Below are positions 9,924 to 19,108 of a stretch of DNA of 24,862 nucleotides, in pieces. The notes beneath the pieces were generated by a model. It was not told the DNA's origin. It worked only from the letters and a program-made list of their open reading frames with translations, and searched no databases. The stretch comes from Isohypsibius dastychi (taxonomy: Eukaryota; Tardigrada; Eutardigrada; Parachela; Isohypsibiidae), in the NCBI GenBank assembly GCA_034696485.1, contig JAQIWT010000283.1, positions 1-24,862 of the forward strand, given 5' to 3'. Positions within the stretch are counted from its first letter, which is position 1. Every line of letters starts with the position of its first letter. The position numbers were made by a program, and so were the translations under genes.

Positions 9924-10298
9924 GGCTAACCAGCTTCAAAAGAAATTAAGATTGGAAAGTTGAGATTCGACTTGTTCTTATATCGACGCACAGCTTTGTT
10001 TTTCTTGAACAAACAAACGCTTCGTTAGTCCACTTAGTGCTAACTAAGCCGGCGAACGAAACAATAAACTGATGAAATCACTTAATTTTCGTCATATCGC
10101 ACATATATTTAATGAGTGCTTGTTGCGATTTTATTGTTTTCGTTAGAGCAAAACGTCGATACATTCCACCAAGTCGAAACAATTAAGTGATCCAATTAAT
10201 CACCGTTCCATTGTCCTAGTTATTGTTTATAAAATAAACGCGATGCAGCTATCAACTGAGACAGCATAACTCAGCTTTCTGTGATTTTTTATCAAAAA
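9924..10298. promoter_or_regulatory. Shared divergent promoter of the two globin genes
   Basis: The 375 bp between the start codons must serve both genes. A TATAAAA at 10228-10234 lies 65 bases before the S3 start, followed by ATCAACTGAG, a plausible initiator region. For S2, a TATAAG on the minus strand (9977-9982) lies 54 bases before its start. Most of the interval is duplicated at 7816-8335, so its origin predates that duplication. Confidence 0.65.
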
Positions 10299-11684
10299 AT
10301 GAAGTTCACTGTAAACATTTTATTTCTGACGCAGTGTTTCCATTTCCATGCAGTTTTTTGTCAGCTCTACTCAACCCCGGTTTCGCTGATGTCAACTACC
10401 CCTGTGGTATCAGGTATTCTTGGGTACGGGTTCTTCCCAAATGGCTCGCCAATTCTCGACTGGAACAACCAGACCATCAATGACCCCGGCAATCAAGTTC
10501 CTCTAGCTCAACCACCGGGCCGTCCAGTGATCCCATTGTGGACCCCATCACCCGCTGCTGAGGGCCAGTCACAATATGTGGATACATATCCATATGACGG
10601 AACGGCTGACCTTGAGTATCAGGAGTTCAGTAGCATCACTTACTACCAACTCAACTTGTTCATGAAAGCTTATAACCAGATCATCACGAATGCTGCTGAT
10701 GCGGGGGGTGTTCCTTTGGAAGACGGACCAAAGGTGTTCATCAAGCAAGCCATGTACACGTAAGTGATATCAAATTTTTTAGGCTTCAGTGCAGTTTTGT
10801 TTGAAGACCAAGATGCGCCACATTTAACAGGTTTTTTTGGTGGTCTGACAAAAAACGTACAAGATTGGGGGGGGGGGGATTTGCTCTGAAAATGAGAACT
10901 TGGCTTGCTTTATAGCTTGATAGGGTCCAGGAACTAGTAAAGGTTCTGGTCTTCCTAACCGCTCTTCTTTTCATGGTCACTGTCAATTATAAAGGGATTT
11001 TTTCAGCTTGGGTGTTTACTTCCCTGAGATTCTGGGAGTCTTCAGACTCACCAGTGTGGAAGACTTTTGGACCAATGACCTCGTGGACGATGTATTCATC
11101 GATGTTTCACAGTAAGTCTGATTTCGAGTAATTTTGAGTGTATCAATACAAAGTTTTCTTTTACAGGCAGTTCCACAATCAATTTAGTAAGTGACCTTTC
11201 CCAAATCTGTTATTGCTGAAATGTTCCTGTCATGTTGTTGTTGTTTGTTTCAGTTGCACTCTATCAAAATAATACAGGTATTTAAATCAAGCCTCGTTGT
11301 TTGTCAAAGATACGTAATTATATGGTGTTTCAGCAAGAGTGATTAGAATCGCGGATGAAGTCGGGTACATTCATTTCAATCTAAACCAGTTGAACTCAGG
11401 CAGCCTTCTGACCACGCAGATGTTCTTGGTGAGTTTTCTCTGAAGTGACCTAGTTCAGAAAGTTCAGTTCCTGGTGTTTTTTATAGAACCTGGCAGATGC
11501 TCAGGTTGAAGCAGGGGAATTCTTCCTCGGAAGTGATTTCAACGATGAGGTCAAGTCAGCACTGGAATCTGTCTTCACCTTCTTGAATGCCCTCAGTTGG
11601 CATTATCAGGATCTCTATCAAACGGGATGCCTAAAACGATTGAGCGAAACCAACTTCATCACATACAGTCAAGTCAACGCTTGA
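10299..11684 (+). CDS. Secreted divergent globin S3 with N-terminal extension
   Basis: Six exons (10299-10759, 11007-11111, 11167-11186, 11254-11277, 11334-11428, 11487-11684) encode 300 residues. A signal peptide (MKFTVNILFLTQCFHFHAVFC) precedes a Pro/Gly/Asn-rich region to about residue 95. A globin-like segment follows: LGVYFPEILGVF holds C2 Pro and CD1 Phe, and IADEVGYIHFNLNQL places His 51 residues after CD1 Phe, fitting F8. The position corresponding to E7 is Val (21 residues after CD1). The C-terminal exon ends with the family signature WHYQDLYQTGC, and that Cys is the only one in the mature chain. Exon boundaries and phases match S2, except that S2 splits the N-terminal part by one more intron. 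The first intron has a run of about 13 G. I chose the ATG at 10299 because it starts the signal peptide. Confidence 0.75.
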
Positions 11685-12050
11685 GCAGTTCTTTATTTTC
11701 ACTAAGCACTTCCCGTTATTGAGTTGTACCAATGAATGTCCCCACCTTCGTATTAACATATTTTTTCATGAAGTTGGTTTATGACGCTTTCCAGAGGAAC
11801 CGTGTACAAAAGGGTTTTCGCTCGGTCTTCAAAATATTGATGACTCGAAAAAAATAGTTGAGGCCACCACTTTTAAAATTTACTGAAATTGTCCGTGTAG
11901 GTAAAAAACTTTCCATTCAACGATGTTTTTTCATTCTTTTTCATGAGCAAACTAAAATGACTGATTGAAAAACCATGAAGTTAACCATTAATATGCAACA
12001 AGTCGGGACATTCCAGATTTGTTTCATTTACGAAACCTGAAGACCATGGA
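11685..12050 (+). other. 3' flank of globin S3, duplicated at 19645-20030
   Basis: GTTCTTTATTTT directly follows the stop. Collinear similarity with 19645-20030 continues for over 300 bases (CTTCGTATT, CAAACCGTG/GAACCGTG, GAGGCCACCAC/GAGGTCGCCAC and TGATGAGCG/TCATGAGCA words). No canonical AATAAA was identified. Confidence 0.6.
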
Positions 12051-12468
12051 ATGCTGTATACAGTACTGTCCCTCAGTACGAGATTATTCAAAAGATATGC
12101 GAATGAGGGTGCACATGGTCATGCTGGCAGAAAAGCCATGTACTCCTCGGTTGTGACAAAGACAAACACCTACGATTGCATGCGAGTCATTTACACACAA
12201 TTAACCGTCGTGAAGCGGGCAAGACGATTGAACTTATGAACGGTTTCTATTGATTGCAAGCATGTTTCACCTTTTTTTACCCAAAAATCAAACACAAGTG
12301 CTTTACTAATTTGCCTGTAAACGAGCCAAAATAGTCTTGATACTCTCGAGAAATGACGAGCCAGTTGGGACTGTAATCGTTCTTTAAGTTATTTTCAAGC
12401 CTACCGTAAACTATTAACCCACCCATGATGAATAGAACATAACCAATTCAACAATACTACACAGTGCC
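12051..12468. other. Intergenic, no gene recognised
   Basis: The small open frame at 12051-12239 has no splice or family support. Confidence 0.4.
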
Positions 12469-12474
12469 TTTATT
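12469..12474 (-). terminator. AATAAA polyadenylation signal of 4TM/PPxY copy B
   Basis: A minus-strand AATAAA lies about 140 bases past the stop of copy B. Confidence 0.55.
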
Positions 12475-12611
12475 GATTCAGTTCACGTCGTTACTCAATC
12501 TATCAGCTGGTTTCGTGGCAAGCACTAGGCTGTTTCATTAGTTGCACTCCATGACACAAAGCACAATTGACTTCAGATATGTGAGTTTAAGAAAACATAC
12601 TCCACAGTTCT

Positions 12612-13307
12612 TTAAACATGTGATGCAACAAAATGCTGAGTGGACTGCTGGGTTACATTGTGAAACAACGAATTGTACTGTGGTGGTGATAGATTGACGT
12701 ATGTCGGAGGAGCATCTTGCGTCGTCCCGGCAGTCTGGATGCTAACAGGTCCCACCTTCTCAGTATGGAAATTGTCCTTTAAACTGCTCACGCTCATCTC
12801 GACCTTCTCTTTGTCAGTGTTCCAGCGACATACCTGGTTTTTCGTACGAATGAATTCCTGTACTGAATTCTGCGCCGTTTTAACGAAGAACGTGACGAGG
12901 ATGATAGTGGATGCAGTGTTCTCGAGAAACAGCAGAATGACAAGGGCCAGAATCCATCCACGATCGGGAAGCTGTGGGTTTTGGTCAAAGTAGATTGAGT
13001 AGTAGATGCAATAGGCTATGGAAGCGACGCGGGCTACTACATCGATCCAGAAACGACCTAATCGCCAAGCGGGAGTTTCCAGGTAGCCGGCAACATCTTG
13101 ATGCAACATGAACAGGGAATAAGGTGGTTTGAACCAGTAGACGAAGATGTAGAGGATGGTTGGAATGAACGAAACGAAAAACAGTAATCCAGTTTGGACT
13201 GTTTCGAGGGGGAGCACCGCACCAAACATGATGCAACCGCCGACGAAGACGCTGTAGAAAAATGAGATGGAACTGCTGACGAAAATGATCGGGTAGAGCC
13301 AGCCCAT
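12612..13307 (-). CDS. Four-span membrane protein with PPxY tail, copy B (intronless)
   Basis: A single open frame encodes 231 residues. Predicted spans lie at about 5-32, 37-59, 86-107 and 117-142. The loop between spans 2 and 3 contains FKPPYSLFMLHQ, and WRLGRFWIDVVARVAS leads into span 3. The hydrophilic tail from residue 144 carries PPTY (200-203) and PPQY (208-211), candidate WW-domain ligands. The protein aligns with copy A throughout, but copy A has a 59-bp intron exactly where this gene reads straight through (QEFIRTKNQVCRW against EEFM|KREKFACCW). The upstream flank also matches copy A, so this is not a promoterless retrocopy. The topology recalls LAPTM4/5 proteins. Family membership is unproven. 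Confidence 0.85.
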   Translation of the reverse strand: MGWLYPIIFVSSSISFFYSVFVGGCIMFGAVLPLETVQTGLLFFVSFIPTILYIFVYWFKPPYSLFMLHQDVAGYLETPAWRLGRFWIDVVARVASIAYCIYYSIYFDQNPQLPDRGWILALVILLFLENTASTIILVTFFVKTAQNSVQEFIRTKNQVCRWNTDKEKVEMSVSSLKDNFHTEKVGPVSIQTAGTTQDAPPTYVNLSPPQYNSLFHNVTQQSTQHFVASHV

Positions 13308-13560
13308 GATATCAAAATGATAAGAAATGATCGTGAATTTTGGAGATGAGAAAGTTCTGTAGACCCTTTGTTTAAATAGATCAAAAAATTCGTATTAATG
13401 TAATGTCTACATCTATTGCATCAGCGTGTTATGTAGTACAACATTTTGCGCGTTTTTCTCCATCTTGGCGTCTGTCACCGCCGGGAAAATATCGTCATAT
13501 TTTTGTCAGCCGTTTCATCAGCTTTGCATTAGATCGCAGTTGGGGTTTTCCAATTGCAGA
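13308..13560 (-). promoter_or_regulatory. 5' flank of copy B
   Basis: The segment at about 13420-13540 is collinear with 2005-2125 upstream of copy A, showing that the duplicated unit included regulatory sequence. The spacer between this block and the ATG is diverged. Confidence 0.45.
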
Positions 13561-13834
13561 GTGCTGCTGAGAATGACCCAACGGCACACGCTACTGAAAT
13601 GCACTCCTTGGTAACGGAATTCTTCGGTAACGGAGCCTGTCTTTAAACAAGATGTCTCTTTTTGGCAAATGCCCAAAGAAACAGTTAATTAGACAAACCT
13701 ATGTTACCTTTTCACTTTCAGAGACACGTTTCTTACAACGTCTGTTTAAGCCCAGACGGTTCTGAGTTGAATGTAAGTCAAATATACACAGAAAATCTCA
13801 GGTGAAATGTAATTCGAACTTATGCGGAATGTCG
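13561..13834. other. Intergenic, no gene recognised
   Basis: No exon or repeat is supported here. Confidence 0.35.
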
Positions 13835-13960
13835 ACTCCATCAGTGGCATGACTCCACAATCGCTTCTCGAACATGAAAGTCCAAACAGGTCCGCATAAT
13901 ACCGCTCATCCACGCTGATCAACCGCATCACTTCACGAGCAGAGGAACCCACATCGTACT
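13835..13960 (-). pseudogene. Globin last-exon relic (S4)
   Basis: On the minus strand the segment reads AREVMRLISVDERYYADLFG, then LSC. It aligns with the C-terminal helix of globin S2 (VREVVRLINVDNWHYADLYG, then RSC). No proximal-His exon, B-C exon or signal peptide is found next to it. Instead it runs directly into a short tandem repeat and a 4TM family relic. Confidence 0.75.
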
Positions 13961-13962
13961 TA

Positions 13963-14011
13963 CCGTGGGTAATTCCGTGGATAATTCCGTGGGTACTCGT
14001 GGGTAATTCCG
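13963..14011. repeat. Short tandem repeat at a relic junction
   Basis: About four imperfect units of CCGTGGGTAATT type lie exactly between the globin relic S4 and 4TM relic D, and may mark the join. Confidence 0.7.
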
Positions 14012-14039
14012 CGTTGCAGAATACATTTCGGCAGCAAGG

Positions 14040-14575
14040 AGATCGAGAAGAACCGTTTGAGGCAATAAACCATACCCTTGTGATGAAAAATGACGTACGG
14101 TGGAGGAGAATCTTGTCTTTGCACAGTTGTTCGAGAGTAAACTCGGTGTTGGCCTCTGGCCGATCGTTTTTTTCGGGTCCGTTACTTCCACTATGATGTC
14201 CTCCGTATACCGCTTCGAGCGGTATGCGAAACACCAGTCGTTTGTGTAAAGAATTAGTTGAGATGTGTCGTGTTTTGCATTGAATTAGATTGAAAGTCCT
14301 ACGACTATTTCCTTTACTGCGGCTCCCGATGTTCCCACAGAATAGAATTCGATTATAAGAATCGGCGCAGTGCTTTTAAGAAACACCGGGATGAGCAAAG
14401 CCAGGAGAGGCCGACGTTCCAGTAACCGCATTTCGGTCAAAGTAGAGGGTACGTAGAGTAGATCTGTTAAGCAAATAAAATGCCACGGGCAATTAAATCA
14501 ATCCAGAACAGGATCAAACAATATTTTAACGGATTAAAAAGATCGAGAAGCGAAAACCAGGTGGCCGAAAAAGAT
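14040..14575 (-). pseudogene. 4TM/PPxY family relic, copy D
   Basis: Minus-strand nucleotides match copies A and B in order but not in one frame. Near 14575-14500 there is similarity to the loop before span 3, then TTCTGGATTGATTTAATTGC against TTCTGGATCGATGTAGTAGC. Next come CTACTTTGACCAAAAC-like and CTTTGCTCATCCCGGTGTTTCT-like segments. The tail holds CAAGATTCTCCTCCACCGTA, which in one frame spells QDSPPPY, a retained PPxY motif. Several indels and stops make it nonfunctional. Confidence 0.7.
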
Positions 14576-14689
14576 TTCCAGTTCCTTTCGCGTAGTATAC
14601 CGCTTGTTTTTGAGGAAATTGGGCCGAAGTCCTGACTTCTCGCCCTTCATCATTGAGCTTCTTGATACTTTTTATTAATTTTTTTGGGA

Positions 14690-15265
14690 CGACAGCCTGT
14701 CCACCCCGGTTTGCCGAAGCTTTATCAGAACCTGGAGAGGCTCGATTTGCAAGAGCGTATTTGATTCGGAAATACGGTAATCCTCTGCGAGTTAATGTCG
14801 ATTCGGTGAGAAAAAGAAGAACACGAGATGAAAAAATCGTTGCGTTCGGCCCGACGGAATTTTCCGGCGCCCTATCTGATTGATCATCTAAAGTTCAAGA
14901 CCAGTGAATTACGGGAAGCACATGCGAGAGAAAGTTCTGAAGTTTCAATTGTAGCCATACCGATGTTTGGCGGACATTGAATGGTAAATATCGAGAAAGA
15001 TGATGGAGAAGGGAGCATCTTAGTTCAGTTCTCGCTGGGAATCATGAAGTGAAATTGTCTGTTGATCTGAAAATAATGCTGAAGTGAGGCGGAATATTGA
15101 ATATCTCGCGCATGTATAGCACGTTTGCAAAAACAGAGGTCATCGCGGGTGAAAGAAGTCTGTCCGTGACCTTTCGAATTCCTGCGCGTTCCGACTCAAG
15201 GTTTCGAATGACCAGTCCTACAACAGCTGAATTCTGTGGAGGGTCACCATTACTTCGACTTGTGA
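14690..15265 (+). pseudogene. Decayed coding tract of unknown family
   Basis: Protein-like stretches in shifting plus-strand frames follow one another: ACPPRFAEALSEPGEARFAR, then YLIDHLKFKTSELREAHARE, then MVNIEKDDGEGSILVQFSLG, then NHEVKLSVDLKIMLK, then MYSTFAKTEVIAGERSLSVT. They are broken by TGA at 14978-14980 and 15085-15087 and by at least two frame changes. A GTGAGT donor-like site follows the last stretch. It could also be a multi-exon gene with introns I failed to place. The family is not recognised. Confidence 0.35.
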
Positions 15266-15583
15266 GTCGTACGCATTAACACAAGGATGAAACCGGAAAG
15301 CCTTAACCAGAGAGAACAAAATACCGAATCTCCAATTTTGCAGGCGAACCGGTGCGCAGAACTAGGATCGCAATGACGACACAGGAATACGTATTCTTGG
15401 CATAGACCAATTTTCTAACAGCTGAAGTTGGTGAAAATTGAAGTGGAACAATGAGTGAATTTCCCCAAAGATTGCCATCCATGGTCCTGGATCCGCACAA
15501 GCAAAATGACGGGGATCATACCCAATTTTCCACGGCGTAAACATCATTCCTAGATTCCGGAGACGTTCAACTGTGCCTTTATC
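15266..15583. other. Intergenic, no gene recognised
   Basis: The open frames on both strands look spurious, and the longer minus-strand one runs through the foldback repeat. Confidence 0.4.
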
Positions 15584-15686
15584 TGCGTGACCGCCACAAT
15601 TTACAGCCCACCCTAAGCAACTACCACATGCACTCCGATGCGTGGGGGGGGGGGGGGGTGGGTTGTAAATTGTGGCGGACACGCAC
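15584..15686. repeat. Foldback repeat with poly-G loop, copy 2
   Basis: The left arm reads TGCGTGACCGCCACAATTTA and continues into CAGCCCACCC. The right arm is its near-perfect reverse complement (GGGTTGTAAATTGTGGCGGA, then CACGCA). The spacer of about 45 bases ends in a run of about 16 G. It is the same family as 2691-2785. No clear target duplication was seen, so its mode of spread is unknown. Confidence 0.8.
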
Positions 15687-15742
15687 ACTGCTCGCCTGTT
15701 CGACACGGACAGCTGAATTTGGAAACGTGCATGCGTAAAGGC

Positions 15743-15770
15743 TACGTAGTACGTTGCGGTATACTACGTA
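15743..15770. repeat. Small palindrome upstream of the 15928 gene
   Basis: TACGTAGTA and TACTACGTA form a 9-bp perfect inverted repeat around a 10-base loop, about 160 bp before the start codon. Confidence 0.6.
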
Positions 15771-15927
15771 TCATAATGACCAACGTGCTTCAACTCAATC
15801 AAATTTGAACTCTTTTTGTTTGCATTCTGCTCATCGCTAGCTAGCATTTAATCCAAAAAGAAGGTTTTGCATCTTCAGCCAGACTAGCTTTTTGGTTCTT
15901 CTGGATTGGAATTATTAGGAGAACAGG

Positions 15928-16395
15928 ATGGCGGCTGTCGGGGTGTTCCCTTTCATTGCGATCCGAGTGCACGACAAGGAAAGCGCTCAAGGAACAGTGG
16001 AGATAAACAAGAACCTAATACAAATAGCCTTCAGATGCAACGGACAGGATTCGGTGGGAATAGATGTACTTGAGATTGTCGAAGTGGAATCTGGATTTAG
16101 CACGATGTTCACCGTCATCAAAATTACCAAGCAAAGAATGCGCTATTTGCTCCATCAGCTTCAGATGCAGCAAGGTTGGAAGACTATCCCAGTAGGAACT
16201 GATTATATACGTATCCAGTTCAGCCGGGAGAGGAGAGCGAACAACGATTTCCCAGAATTTATGGCTTTCTTGGGAGCTTCGTGGAGAAGAGAAACCAAGT
16301 TTTTAAGGGTATGGTGGAATGCACTGTTGTCGAAACAGAGGGACACTCATCCTTCTCTCAGCTTGCACCAACGTCAAAAGCGTGAGAATAGTTAA
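15928..16395 (+). CDS. Unknown small protein, possibly with an alternative spliced end
   Basis: An open frame of 155 codons starts at an ATG in a favourable context (AACAGGATGGCGG). The first 120 or so residues alternate hydrophobic and polar positions (IQIAFRC, IDVLEIVEVE, FTVIKI, YIRIQFS), as in a strand-rich domain, with a helical piece (RMRYLLHQLQMQQGW). I do not recognise a family. The last 28 residues are less convincing. An alternative removes 16309-16438 (AGG|GTATGG ... CTTCCAG|AAC) and ends with NRTLRERE at 16465. The gene converges on the 16755-17677 gene and their 3' ends may overlap. Confidence 0.5.
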   Translation: MAAVGVFPFIAIRVHDKESAQGTVEINKNLIQIAFRCNGQDSVGIDVLEIVEVESGFSTMFTVIKITKQRMRYLLHQLQMQQGWKTIPVGTDYIRIQFSRERRANNDFPEFMAFLGASWRRETKFLRVWWNALLSKQRDTHPSLSLHQRQKRENS

Positions 16396-16637
16396 TTGTT
16401 CAAGTCAAGATTGTCTAGTCGCATGCATTTTCTTCCAGAACCGTACTTTGCGAGAAAGAGAGTGACGCGTCGAGCTTGATGAGAGAATTGCATGGATTGT
16501 ATGGTCCATGGATCAAGCCAATTATGGTTGGATTGGGAGCGATTGACGAACCGAATACGAGTTCAGCCTCCGGCCGGAAATCATGAAGGAATACGGTCAC
16601 TTCGTGGTTAGAACGTTGAATCTACAGTCCCATGTGA

Positions 16638-16643
16638 TTTATT
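16638..16643 (-). terminator. AATAAA polyadenylation signal of the 16755 gene
   Basis: A minus-strand AATAAA lies about 112 bases after the TAG of the 16755-17677 gene. Confidence 0.6.
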
Positions 16644-16754
16644 TCAAATTTTCCCAAGTTGATGTCCCCTACCGGACTTCGCGAGAAGAATGTCAGTATA
16701 CTTTCTATCTCCAGTACCACTGCACCCTTGATTTTCGAACACTCTCACCGCTCA

Positions 16755-17677
16755 CTAGTATTGCACGTGGAGTAACAAGTTTTCGTCGTCCTCAAACAGA
16801 CTGTGATCGGTTTGCTGGGGGAGGTCTGTGGGCCATCTTGGTATGTAGTGTTGGTGATAGCGTCCATCCACTCCGCTCACTCGAAAGAGAAGTTCTTGCG
16901 CAAGGCGAGGCAGTGATGAAAAGTTGTCCATTCCGTCGGCGTAGCTGATCCCCCACCTGTACGATCTTATACGGTCACAGTTTGGTGTCAAAAGAAAATC
17001 ATGTACCTTTCCAGAACTAGCTTCATTCTTTCCATGATCCTCTGTTTAATCGCGTAATTTTCGGGATACTTTCGGTGTTTCATTATGCAGCTTTTTTGCT
17101 TGCTCGTGATTGGAGGGAGTGAATTGGTGAGTAGCGGTAAGATATTATCCATCCCGAGCATTGATTCTGTCAGTTCGGACACTTCATTGCGCAAGATGAA
17201 GATTTCCTGTTTGTTGGCTGTCCATATGTGGCTCCACCCAAAAATTCCAAACGTCCACATTTGAATGTCGACAAAGCAGTCAATGTATTTGACTTTCTGA
17301 GGGCCGGACTTGAGGTTTATTTCTTCCGTCATGGGAGCCCCTTTGCCTTTCCACCGCCAACATGTGCGTAGCGGCATCCCAACAAGGACAATAGTCTCAA
17401 CACTGTTCCACTCGTGAAAGCGATGACAACCGAATATATCATTGTCAGTATATTTGTAAAAATTGAACGGATTCAGAAGGCCCCCAGTGGGGGTCTTGTA
17501 ATGGTCAGTGTTGTGAATGCAGACAACTTTCTTCGCATCGGTTGTCAAGAGTTTCAGGAACCTCTCCTTTGCGTTGACTTGATCAGATATGGTCGGGGGG
17601 TGATGTTGATCCAGTGTTCGCGTTGTAAAAGGCAGATATATCAACAGTTCCCGGGTGAATACCTTGAAGCTCAGCAT
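16755..17677 (-). CDS. Unknown 290-residue protein, two exons
   Basis: Exons 17007-17677 and 16755-16956 join in phase 2 across a 50-bp GT-AG intron (GAAAG|GTACAT ... TACAG|GTGGGGG). The protein is rich in Trp, His and Cys (HNTDHYKTPTGG, FGCHRFHEWNSV, RTCWRWKGKG, MWTFGIFGWSHIW) and ends RRWGISYADGMDN...HVQY. The N-terminus has a mild hydrophobic stretch (LLIYLPF) but no clear signal peptide or membrane span. I recognise no family motif. The first in-frame ATG is used. The frame is open for about 24 codons upstream and an acceptor-like site lies there, so an additional 5' exon is possible. Confidence 0.65.
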
Positions 17678-17866
17678 CCGTCGCCATCGCTTGCATACTC
17701 TATACGAAGCAACAGTTAAGAAGCAAAAAAGTACAGGCTTTCAACAAGTAAGGTGGATTCGATGGATGCCAGGACTAGGGCCTGTTAGAATCTGGTAGAT
17801 AATCCCTTGTAGGTGAACTGTTATTCTCTTAGGTAAATTGCTATTGTCTTCCAATGTGAACGGGTA
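17678..17866. other. Upstream flank of the 16755 gene
   Basis: A 75-codon minus-strand frame (17741-17968) includes fairly protein-like residues (FHKIKYFFRKLMMF), but no donor joins it in phase to the next gene and it overlaps the inverted repeat. It is not called as a gene. Confidence 0.35.
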
Positions 17867-18021
17867 TTCACTTGCGGTTTGAAACATCATCAACTTCCTG
17901 AAAAAGTACTTTATTTTGTGAAACATTTTGTCATGCACCTCGGTATGACGCCTTCCTACCTTCTTCATCGAGCTGACGCGGCAGTCAAAAACAATGATGC
18001 GTTTAACAACCGCAAGTGAAT
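17867..18021. repeat. Inverted repeat with 16-bp perfect arms
   Basis: GTATTCACTTGCGGTT at 17867-17882 is the exact reverse complement of 18006-18021, with a 123-bp spacer. Related words (GTGAAT, GGTAAT, CTATT) continue outward on both sides, for example GGTATTACCTATTCACTCAC just right of the right arm. It may be a non-autonomous element or a fold-back structure. Confidence 0.7.
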
Positions 18022-18115
18022 ACCTATTTAACTTGGGAGGTATTACCTATTCACTCACAAGGTAATGCCTATTCTACTACTCTACGGTAACATGCTATAG
18101 TCAACACCCTTGTTT

Positions 18116-18409
18116 AGCTGGATCTCCATCAGCCGCATTGAGGAACCAAACCGACCCATGGAAATAGAAATTGAACTTGAAATACGGGTAGCCACCAGGT
18201 CAGAATCAGATCCTTTTGCTTCTGGTTGAATGCCATGCAGCTTGTACGAATTGAGAGGTGCATTTCAGAAAGAGATGGCATACCTTTGTAAGAGTCTCAG
18301 CTGAAAAGACTCTATCTTTGTGAGGATGAGGACCAAGACTCCATCCGGTAGATCCATGATTCCAGGAGAAGATCGATCCATTTCAAATCGGACGAATCCT
18401 TACAACTGA
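18116..18409 (+). pseudogene. Exon-like remnants of unknown family
   Basis: Frame 18116-18229 reads SWISISRIEEPNRPMEIEIE and on to a TGA. After a TTTCAG at 18268 a second frame reads KEMAYLCKSLS, a TGA at 18302-18304, then KDSIFVRMRTKTPSGRS to 18409. The composition looks coding, but the internal TGA and missing flanking signals suggest decay or missed introns. The family is not recognised. Confidence 0.3.
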
Positions 18410-18539
18410 TCAGTTCTAAATCGAGACAATGAATTCTCCAATGGAATGATATAATCTAGAAAAGACAGGAAGTTTGTATCCTTCATTTTCGGCCTTGTGG
18501 CTTATACATGTATTGATGTTATTACACTGATGCCTTTAC

Positions 18540-19108
18540 CAAAGCGGTTCTATATACAGGCCCTGACATAGGCCATAAAACAATTATATACCCCGCCCAT
18601 GAAGGCCAGATTTTGCTTCGCTCAGCATTGGCGTCTACCGGCAGCCTGAGCACAAAACGATCTTTATACTTATTTAATGACTTGGCGAATATCATGTATA
18701 ATTTTTGATAGTAGTATTCAATATAGGAAAAAATTAGCTACAATCTCATCTATTCAGAAAAATTGTACCACTTTTTATTGACTTGTGCCGTCAATTCAGC
18801 GCGCCAAAAGTTTTTTCGAGACTGAATTCGGCTATGAGTGTGCCGGCTATTCTGAACTGAAAACTGAACTTATTCAGCCAAGTTTCTAACTGAACTTGCT
18901 TGTTTATTTTTTTTAAATTTCTTTCTGTTCTGATAATCATTTTCATTCTTTCAATGTAATAAACGGATGGTCAGTTATTGTGCAATAATCAACCGGAGAG
19001 ATAAAAGTCGCGTCTCCCCATAGACTGCCGTGCTATTTAGCTTCTCTCTTGGCCTTCATGGGCGTGCACCGCGCTGGAATGTCAGGGCCTGTATTTAGAA
19101 CCGCTTTG
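18540..19108. mobile_element. 569-bp non-autonomous DNA transposon, 7-bp target duplication
   Basis: Both ends start CAAAGCGGTTCT and continue into ATACAGGCCCTGACAT, matching over about 31 bp with one mismatch. A second shared block, GCCCATGAAGGCCA, lies about 20-25 bp further in. The element is flanked by CCTTTAC direct repeats at 18533-18539 and 19109-19115. The interior is AT-rich, without an ORF. CAAAG termini resemble the short consensus reported for hAT ends, but those usually duplicate 8 bp, so the superfamily is uncertain. Confidence 0.88.

Noticed and set aside
13746-14234. 162-codon minus-strand frame read as one gene
   Set aside because: It crosses a 4TM relic, a tandem repeat and a globin exon relic, so it is a chance fusion of pieces in one frame.
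15362-15706. 114-codon minus-strand frame with a proline run
   Set aside because: The prolines come from translating the poly-G of the foldback repeat.
16583-16948. 121-codon plus-strand frame
   Set aside because: It lies largely opposite the last exon and 3' end of the 16755-17677 gene, which has better splice and composition support.
368-18304. TGA might be a sense codon here, since several internal stops in protein-like frames are TGA
   Set aside because: Intact genes in the window (4TM copy A and globin S3) end with TGA at the expected place, so the standard code holds. The internal TGAs lie in decayed or uncertain tracts.
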